Below are positions 58,978 to 64,000 of a stretch of DNA of 64,000 bases, in pieces. The stretch is taken from NCBI GenBank assembly GCA_964449465.1, contig CAYVBK010000010.1:68566-132565 (forward strand), written 5' to 3'. The stretch's first letter is position 1, and every line of letters starts with the position of its first letter. The stretch comes from CAYRXM01 sp964449465. Its GTDB lineage: Bacteria > Chloroflexota > Anaerolineae > JAFGEY01. Below the pieces are notes generated by a model. It was given only the letters and a program-made list of their open reading frames with translations. It was not told the DNA's origin and searched no databases. A program made the position numbers and the translations under genes.

Positions 58978-60390
58978 TTGAGCGATAACAACGTGAAAGC
59001 TTTGCCTGAAGAGTGGGTGTGGACGACAATTGGCCAAGTTGCTGATACAACGAGTGGTGGCACGCCTTCTCGCAAACATCCCGAATATTACACAGACGGT
59101 ATTATTCCTTGGATCAAATCAGGAGAATTGAGAGATGGTCTAATCACTCAAGTTGAGGAGTCCATCACAGAAGAAGCTTTGAGGAAATCTAGTGCAAAAA
59201 TATTTCCACAAGGTACACCTGTCGTTGCGCTTTACGGTGCTACTGTGGGAAAAACAGGGATCCTGGGTATTGATGCTGCAACCAATCAGGCAGTATGCGC
59301 TATTTTTGCTTTGGAAAAGGCATTTACAGCAAAGTTTATGACATATTGGTTACAGTTGCAGCGATCCAATTTGATTGAAATGAGTTCTGGCGGAGCACAA
59401 CCCAATATCAGTCAAGGTATTGTGCGTGCATATCATTTTCCTCTCGCCCCGCTCCCCGAACAACACCGCATCGTCGACGCCATCGAAACCCAATTCACCC
59501 GCCTGGACGCCGCCGTCGCCGCGCTGCAACGCGCCAAAACCAACCTGGCGCGATACAAGGCATCCGTGTTGAAGGCCGCCTGTAGGGGCGAAGCATTCGC
59601 TGGGGTGCGCGAATGCTTCGCCCCTACGGCCACCGACGATTACGAACCCGCCGACGTGCTGCTGCGCCGCATCCTGGCGGAACGTCGCGCCCGGTGGATG
59701 GCGGACAATCCGGGGAAACGGTACACGGAACCGGCGGGGCCGGACACGTCAAATTTACCGGAACTGCCGGAGGGGTGGTGTTGGAGTAGTCTTGGACAGC
59801 TTATTGAAAGGATCGATGCTGGTAAGAGTCCCAAAGCACAACCCAGGCCTGCTCAAGATGGTGAATTTGGTGTATTGAAAGTTAGTGCAGTGAGTTGGGA
59901 GCGATTCCTATCACAAGAAAACAAGGCATTGTTTCCGAAGGACAAACCTAAAAAGAATCTAACTATCAAATCTGGAGACTTGCTTATTTCACGCGCTAAT
60001 ACAGTAGAACTCGCAGGCGCAGTCGTACTTGTTGAACGTGACTATTCCAATTTGATGCTGTCGGACAAAACACTAAGGCTTGTAACCGCTTCGGAAGACA
60101 TTCTAAAGAAGTACCTGCTTTATGTTCTTCGAGCGCCCATAGCACGTAAGTTTTTTGAACGCAATGCTACTGGGACCAGTGACTCGATGAGAAACATCTC
60201 ACAAGCCAAATTTCGTTCTACACCTATTGCCCTTCCTCCCCTCGCCGAGCAGCGCCGCATCGTCGCCGAAGTCGAGCGCCGCCTGTCCGTCGTCGCCGAG
60301 GTGGAGGCCGAGGTCGAAGCCAACCTGGCCCGCGCCGAACGGCTGCGCCAGTCCATCCTCAAGCGCGCCTTTGAGGGGCGGCTGGTGTAG
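58978..60390 (+). CDS. hsdS: Type I restriction specificity subunit S
   Basis: TTG at 58978 has GAGGAG 6-7 nt upstream; ATG 58963 is the alternative. The protein has about 470 residues. Two target-recognition domains (about 10-160 and 265-415) are each followed by a conserved helix with LPEQHRIVDAIETQFTRLDA and LAEQRRIVAEVERRL. The TRDs are AT-rich while the helix regions are GC-rich, as expected for exchanged cassettes. The inter-TRD linker reads CRGEAFAGVRECFAPT, encoded by REP C in frame, where homologues have a segment like VEGRLVP. It directs HsdM and HsdR to the DNA target. Confidence 0.93.
   Translation: MSDNNVKALPEEWVWTTIGQVADTTSGGTPSRKHPEYYTDGIIPWIKSGELRDGLITQVEESITEEALRKSSAKIFPQGTPVVALYGATVGKTGILGIDAATNQAVCAIFALEKAFTAKFMTYWLQLQRSNLIEMSSGGAQPNISQGIVRAYHFPLAPLPEQHRIVDAIETQFTRLDAAVAALQRAKTNLARYKASVLKAACRGEAFAGVRECFAPTATDDYEPADVLLRRILAERRARWMADNPGKRYTEPAGPDTSNLPELPEGWCWSSLGQLIERIDAGKSPKAQPRPAQDGEFGVLKVSAVSWERFLSQENKALFPKDKPKKNLTIKSGDLLISRANTVELAGAVVLVERDYSNLMLSDKTLRLVTASEDILKKYLLYVLRAPIARKFFERNATGTSDSMRNISQAKFRSTPIALPPLAEQRRIVAEVERRLSVVAEVEAEVEANLARAERLRQSILKRAFEGRLV
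59582..59627. repeat. REP palindrome C, in frame inside hsdS
   Basis: GTAGGGGCGAAGCATTCGC (59582-59600) / GCGAATGCTTCGCCCCTAC (59609-59627), a perfect 19-bp inverted repeat with loop TGGGGTGC. It encodes part of the HsdS linker. The same loop, reverse-complemented, is in REP D. Confidence 0.92.
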
Positions 60391-60434
60391 TTGGGGCGAA
60401 GCATTTGCGCACCCCAGCAAATGCTTCGCCCCAA
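60391..60434. repeat. REP palindrome D, between hsdS and the transposase
   Basis: TTGGGGCGAAGCATTTGC (60391-60408) / GCAAATGCTTCGCCCCAA (60417-60434), perfect 18 bp, loop GCACCCCA. It begins at the base after the hsdS stop and ends 19 nt before the RAYT start. Confidence 0.92.
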
Positions 60435-60453
60435 CCAGAACGGAGATGAACCG

Positions 60454-61020
60454 ATGCCCTACGATCCATCCATCCACCACCGGCGGTCGATCCGTCTCAA
60501 GGGGTACGATTACGCCCAATTCGGCGCGTATTTTATCACCCTGGTCGTGCGCGGTCGCGAATGCGCCCTGGGCGATGTGATTGATGGCGTGGCGCATCTA
60601 TCGGACATTGGCCGCATCGTCGAGGCACGTTGGTCAGCGCTTCCGGCCCATTTTGAATACGTGCAATTGGACGAATGGACGATCATGCCCAACCACGTTC
60701 ACGGGATCATTTGGATCGACCACGACATCGTCGGGGCGAAGCATGTACGCCCCCCGGCAAATGCTTCGCCCCAACATCCCAACGGCACGCAACCGGGGTC
60801 GCTGGCAGCGGTCGTCCAAAATTTCAAGTCGGTTTCGACGCGCGAAATCAACCAATTGCACAACGCGCCCGGCCAACCCTTTTGGCAGCGCAATTATCAC
60901 GAACGCATCATTCGCAACGACCGTGAATTGAACGCCATCCGGCAGTACATCGCCGACAACCCCCTGAAATGGGCACTGGATCGTGACAACCCGATCAAAG
61001 GTGGAACCTATGTCAACTGA
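60454..61020 (+). CDS. REP-associated tyrosine transposase (RAYT, IS200-like Y1)
   Basis: The ATG at 60454 follows GGAGAT, giving 188 residues. The HUH motif is in WTIMPNHVHGIIW and the probable catalytic Tyr in NYHERIIRND. RSIRLKGYDYAQFGAYFIT is the typical RAYT start. RAYTs cut and join single strands at REP hairpins. It stands between REP D and hsdM, and its own coding sequence contains REP E (GAKHVRPPANASPQ). The last 11 nt overlap the hsdM start, so it is translated as part of the restriction operon. The HUH and Tyr motifs are intact; activity with the REP-coded insertion is uncertain. Confidence 0.92.
   Translation: MPYDPSIHHRRSIRLKGYDYAQFGAYFITLVVRGRECALGDVIDGVAHLSDIGRIVEARWSALPAHFEYVQLDEWTIMPNHVHGIIWIDHDIVGAKHVRPPANASPQHPNGTQPGSLAAVVQNFKSVSTREINQLHNAPGQPFWQRNYHERIIRNDRELNAIRQYIADNPLKWALDRDNPIKGGTYVN
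60733..60774. repeat. REP palindrome E, in frame inside the RAYT gene
   Basis: GGGGCGAAGCAT (60733-60744) / ATGCTTCGCCCC (60761-60772), with the right arm extending to AA at 60774. The 42 bp (14 codons) are read in frame between the HUH motif and the tyrosine. Confidence 0.85.
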
Positions 61021-62518
61021 ATCCGCAACCATCGTCCAACGCCTGTGGAACTATTGCAACGTCCTGCGCGACGACGGCGTCTCGTACGGCGACTATGTCG
61101 AACAGCTCACCTACCTGCTCTTCCTCAAGATGGATCAAGAGCAGGTCGAGCTGTGGGGTCGGCCCAGCGCCATCCCCGCCGCCTACAACTGGGCCAGCCT
61201 GCGCGCACTGAATGGCACGGAACTGGAAAAACACTACCTCACCATTCTCACCGAACTCGGCAAAGGCTCCGGCCTGATCCCGGTCATCTTTCGCAAGGCG
61301 CAAAACCGCATCCAGGACCCGGCCAAGCTGCGCCGGCTGATCACCCTGATCGACGATGAGACGTGGACCGGGCTGGATATCGACGTCAAGGGCGAGATTT
61401 ACGAGGGTCTGCTCGAAAAGAACGCCCAGGACACCAAGAGCGGCGCCGGCCAGTACTTTACGCCGCGCCCGCTGATCCAGGCCATGGTCGACGTGATGCG
61501 CCCCAAACCGGGAGACACGATCTGCGACCCGGCGGCCGGAACGGGCGGCTTTCTCATCGCCGCGCACGAGTACATCGCCAAACATCACCAGCTCAACCGC
61601 AACCAGTACGAACACCTCAACCACCAAGCCCTGCACGGCTGGGAGATCGTCGACAATACGGCGCGGCTGTGCGTGATGAACCTCTACCTGCACGGCATCG
61701 GCGCGAACGGCGCTCCCGGCAAAGCCGGGCATTCCCCCATCCGCGTGGACGACTCGCTGGCGGCCCACCCCGGCGAGTATTTTGACATGGTGCTGACCAA
61801 TCCTCCGTTCGGAAAAAAGAGCAGCGTCACTTTTATCACCGACGAGGGCGAGATCCGCCGCGAAGCGCAGACCATTGTGCGCCAGGATTTCTGGACCTCG
61901 ACCAGCAACAAGCAGCTCAATTTCGTGCAGCACGTGCGCAACATCCTCAACATCAATGGCCGGGCGGCGGTCGTCGTGCCCGACAACGTTCTCTTTGAGG
62001 GCGGCGCCGGCGAGACGGTGCGTCGCAAACTGCTCCACGAGTGCGACGTGCATACCTTGCTGCGCCTGCCCACAGGCATCTTTTACGCCCAGGGGGTCAA
62101 GGCCAACGTCCTCTTTTTCGACCGGCGCGCGGGCGGCGAGATGGCATCAACCGACACGCTGTGGATTTACGATCTGCGCACGAATACACACTTGACGCTC
62201 AAGGAAAATCCACTCACCCGCGCCAACCTGGACGAGTTTGTGGCCTGCTACAATCCCGAAAACCGCCACGAGCGGTCGCCGACATGGAGCCAAGAACCCG
62301 CACAGGGTGCGGGGCCAGATGGTCGTTGGCGGGCTTTCAGCTATGACGAACTGCTGGCCCGCGACAAGGTCAACCTGGACATTTTCTGGCTGCGCGACGA
62401 GTCGCTGGAAGAGACGGCCAACCTGCCCGAGCCGGATGTATTGGCGGAAGAGATCGTCCAAGATCTCGAGTCGGCGCTGGAGCAGTTCCGGGCGATCGTC
62501 GAGGATTTGGAGACATAA
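61010..62518 (+). CDS. hsdM: Type I restriction-modification methyltransferase subunit M
   Basis: The ATG at 61010 has AGGTGG upstream and overlaps the RAYT end by 11 nt; the protein has 502 residues. It methylates adenine N6 in the target with HsdS. The N-terminal HsdM helical domain (IVQRLWNYCNVLRDDGVSYGDYVEQLTYLLFLKM in blocks) precedes GQYFTPRPLIQAMV, the SAM loop DPAAGTGGFLIAAHEY (about 173) and the catalytic NPPFGKK (about 263). In most operons hsdM precedes hsdS; here it is last, after a transposase. The 3' end is overlapped antisense by the open frame of the broken integrase. Confidence 0.95.
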   Translation: MSTESATIVQRLWNYCNVLRDDGVSYGDYVEQLTYLLFLKMDQEQVELWGRPSAIPAAYNWASLRALNGTELEKHYLTILTELGKGSGLIPVIFRKAQNRIQDPAKLRRLITLIDDETWTGLDIDVKGEIYEGLLEKNAQDTKSGAGQYFTPRPLIQAMVDVMRPKPGDTICDPAAGTGGFLIAAHEYIAKHHQLNRNQYEHLNHQALHGWEIVDNTARLCVMNLYLHGIGANGAPGKAGHSPIRVDDSLAAHPGEYFDMVLTNPPFGKKSSVTFITDEGEIRREAQTIVRQDFWTSTSNKQLNFVQHVRNILNINGRAAVVVPDNVLFEGGAGETVRRKLLHECDVHTLLRLPTGIFYAQGVKANVLFFDRRAGGEMASTDTLWIYDLRTNTHLTLKENPLTRANLDEFVACYNPENRHERSPTWSQEPAQGAGPDGRWRAFSYDELLARDKVNLDIFWLRDESLEETANLPEPDVLAEEIVQDLESALEQFRAIVEDLET

Positions 62519-62535
62519 GAGGCGGTCAAGTTCAT

Positions 62536-62789
62536 CGTTACGATGGCCTCCGTCGTAACGCCATCGGCAGCACCGCGCACCCTCGTTACCCGCCGCGCGC
62601 TCCCAAACTCGATGCTGCCGTGCTGGATGCCTACAGCTGGCCACATAATATCTCGGATGAAGAGATATTGGAGCGTTCCCTCGTTACAACGCTCCGCGTC
62701 GTAACGCCATCCGGGCGCTTTGCGCCCCTGACACACCGCAGGCCCAATGCACACCCATGTGCTGGAAGGGTGGATTGTGTTGGGCCTGC
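62536..62789. repeat. Cluster of four hairpin repeats after hsdM
   Basis: Hairpins at 62536-62560 (CGTTACGA/TCGTAACG), 62682-62706 (CGTTACAACG/CGTCGTAACG, one mismatch), 62713-62727 (GGGCGC/GCGCCC) and 62738-62747 with 62780-62789 (GCAGGCCCAA/TTGGGCCTGC). The first two share a TCGTAACGCCATC tail and are copies of one element. They surround a methyltransferase scrap. Confidence 0.7.
62584..62682 (+). pseudogene. C-terminal scrap of a DNA methyltransferase (type IIG / PglX-like)
   Basis: The plus frame reads RYPPRAPKLDAAVLDAYSWP then HNISDEEILERSLV. The pattern LDxAVxxAYGWPxDLSDEEILxRLL is typical of the last 40 residues of large Eco57I/PglX-type methyltransferases. Nothing upstream matches, so it is a relic of another modification system, bounded by hairpin repeats. 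Confidence 0.5.
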
Positions 62790-63747
62790 ATTTGGGGCAT
62801 CCCTTGCCAGAGGTCGATGGCATCTCGCTTGGCATTGAATTAGTATGTCCAAGCTGGTGTTGAAGGGTATAAATGTCGCCGCCGTTGCGCAAAAACATGA
62901 TCGCAAAGGTGTGCCTGAAACGGTGCGGGTAAACCGGCTTGGCGACCTCAGCTTTGGCGCCCAATCGCCGGCAGATAAACCGGATGCCGGTTCTTCCCAA
63001 TGGCCTGCCATCGCCGGCCGCAAACAGCGGATCACTGCCGGCCGCGCCGTGCGTGGTTATATAGCGCCACAGCGCTTTGCGCGCTGTGTTTCCCAGGTAC
63101 ATCGTGCGTGGCTTGGACTTGCAGCTCGAATTATGAGGCGAGACCAACACCGCGCCGGTGTTCAGGTCTACGTCGTCGACGTGCAGCCGGGCTAACTCGG
63201 AAGCGCGCAGGCCGGTATCCAGCAGAGACAAAAGCAGCGCCCGGTCGCGCCGGGCGGTGGGCCGGCGCATCGTATACGCAACCTTGCCATCTGGTTTTGC
63301 GCGCCGGGTGTGAGACGTGGCCTGGAGCAGCGCCTGCACCTCAGCCTCGGTCAGCGGGTCGATCTCTGGCGGCTCAAATTCGGGCGGATTGAGCGGCTTG
63401 AGGATATCCGCGATGCCACACTCGGCCATTGCCCAGGTGACAAATGAACGCAAGGTGATCCAATAATTGCGCAGCGTCTTGGGTGCAAGCTGTTTGGGCA
63501 CGGCGATAGGGCGCGTAGACACATAATCTGTGCGCAAGTAGGCCATAAAAGCCCGTAGAGCGGCGGTGTCCAATTCGGACATTTCTGGGTCTTCCAAATA
63601 CCCGGTCAGCAAGGCCAAATGCGCCTTGTAGCCGTCGAGCGTGCGTTGAGACTTGCCCTCAGCGGCCTTGTGTAGTATGAAACCTGTTGCTGCGTGTGAA
63701 AGTTTCATAAACCCGACGAGCTCCTTTTCTACTAGAAAATTGGCAAC

Positions 63748-63784
63748 AAAAAAACGGACACCCGTCTATTAGATGGGTGTCCGT
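63748..63784 (-). terminator. Terminator of the tRNA-fMet unit
   Basis: On the minus strand ACGGACACCC / GGGTGTCCGT (10 bp) with an 11-nt loop is followed by seven T. It begins 9 nt after the tRNA 3' end. Confidence 0.9.
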
Positions 63785-63793
63785 TCGGTTTGA

Positions 63794-63865
63794 TAGCGGG
63801 GTTAGGATTCGAACCTAAGACCTCCGGGTTATGAGCCCGACGAGCTGCCTCTGCTCTACCCCGCA
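63794..63865 (-). tRNA. Initiator tRNA-fMet (CAU)
   Basis: The minus strand folds as a 72-nt tRNA without encoded CCA. The anticodon loop is CTCATAA (CAU). Initiator marks are present: three G:C pairs next to the anticodon (GGG/CCC), A11:U24 in the D stem, and no Watson-Crick pair at 1-72 (U1 opposite U72; E. coli has C1-A72). The T arm is TTAGG-TTCGAAT-CCTAA. It has its own promoter and terminator. Confidence 0.93.
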
Positions 63866-63876
63866 ATGTTGTAGCT

Positions 63877-63905
63877 ATTATATCCGGCTCTGTTGGTTTT
63901 GTCAA
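63877..63905 (-). promoter_or_regulatory. Consensus promoter of tRNA-fMet
   Basis: On the minus strand TTGACA (63905-63900), exactly 17 bp, then TATAAT (63882-63877), 11 nt from the mature tRNA 5' end. Confidence 0.85.
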
Positions 63906-63908
63906 ATC

Positions 63909-64000
63909 TCACCGAGTTGTCGTGGGTGTGGGTTCGACCGTCGCGGTGGGTTCGACCGTCGCGGTGGGTTCGACCGTCGCGGTGGGTTCGACCGTCGCGG
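63909..64000 (-). CDS. C-terminal end of a protein with ATVEPT repeats (cut by the window edge)
   Basis: The minus frame entering at the right edge reads ATVEPT four times and then PTTTR, ending in TGA at 63911-63909. Thr/Pro/Glu linkers of this type are common in exported proteins of Chloroflexota. Only 30 codons are visible, so product and function cannot be named. The stop is 3 nt from the tRNA promoter -35. Confidence 0.6.
   Translation of the reverse strand, partial: ATVEPTATVEPTATVEPTATVEPTPTTTR
63928..63999. repeat. Four tandem 18-bp repeats
   Basis: The unit GTGGGTTCGACCGTCGCG is repeated four times exactly and continues past the edge. Eighteen bases equal six codons, so copy-number changes keep the minus-strand frame. 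Confidence 0.92.

Larger units (their letters stand above)
62341..63708 (-). pseudogene. Tyrosine recombinase/integrase without its catalytic tyrosine
   Basis: The first 285 or so residues are a phage-integrase-type recombinase: an N-terminal SAM-like core-binding domain (TLDGYKAHLALLTGYL, LRNYWITLRSFVTWAM), then TGLRASELARLHVDDV (Arg), SKPRTMYLG (Lys), YPHRFRHTFAIMFLRNGG (HxxR) and LQHQLGHTN (His). After GHTNS, near 62845, the sequence becomes unrelated. The frame runs through repeats and then antisense over hsdM to a stop at 62341. The nucleophile Tyr that should follow within about 10 residues is absent, so the protein should not recombine DNA. It starts 86 nt from the tRNA-fMet 3' end. 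Confidence 0.75.

Noticed and set aside
63794..63865. Second copy of the tRNA 3' end as an att site at the left island boundary
   Set aside because: I looked for the TTAGGATTCGAA-type sequence near 54.3-55.0 kb and elsewhere in the window and did not see it.
63928..63999. CRISPR array
   Set aside because: The 18-bp units are contiguous with no spacers and encode a six-residue peptide repeat.

Overview
The window is about 60% GC, with long operons, extracellular glycoside-hydrolase-type proteins, membrane and multi-PAS histidine kinases, an ATVEPT-type Thr/Pro linker repeat at the right edge and abundant REP-like palindromes. Together these suggest a Chloroflexota bacterium, probably Anaerolineae-like. 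This is inferred from gene content and style; the window holds no rRNA to confirm it.

Left part (1-15.7 kb): a secreted DUF4091 protein runs off the left edge and is translationally coupled to a MobA-like nucleotidyltransferase. Divergent from these are a WYL regulator and a GH105-type hydrolase. Next come an unannotated small transcription unit (promoter, 35-codon ORF, terminator), gltX, a CHASE4-type hybrid kinase coupled to rsgA, and on the minus strand a 2-hydroxyacid dehydrogenase, a second hybrid kinase and an NHL-repeat lipoprotein.

Middle (15.9-43.6 kb): a plsX / NERD-like membrane protein / coiled-coil protein / selB operon, a zinc-ribbon protein and a GT2 glycosyltransferase. A mainly minus-strand sugar and envelope block follows (polyol dehydrogenase, esterases, galactokinase, YgeY-like M20 hydrolase, polyprenyl glycosylphosphotransferase, GT4, GH3, YtxJ-like protein, ROK kinase, GcvT, RNase III). 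Then come a membrane protein with a methyltransferase, a cysteine-less glutaredoxin-PDZ fusion, and gyrA/gyrB-type topoisomerase genes. Two copies of a MITE-like repeat flank part of this block in inverted orientation.

Kinase locus (43.8-54.3 kb): three coupled plus-strand genes encode two HisKA_2-type membrane kinases and a 1914-residue receiver-PAS/GAF-kinase-receiver protein. The arrangement looks like a phosphorelay funnel.

Right part (54.3-63.7 kb): a probable genomic island next to a tRNA-fMet gene. It starts in a gene graveyard (macro-domain remnant with an internal deletion, transposase and glycosyltransferase scraps). It continues with an unusual type I restriction-modification operon in the order hsdR - fic - hsdS - RAYT transposase - hsdM. 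A family of REP palindromes is scattered through it, two of them read in frame inside hsdS and the transposase. It ends with a tyrosine recombinase that has lost its catalytic tyrosine, beside the tRNA. The tRNA has a consensus promoter and its own terminator, and a second edge-truncated CDS with ATVEPT repeats enters from the right.
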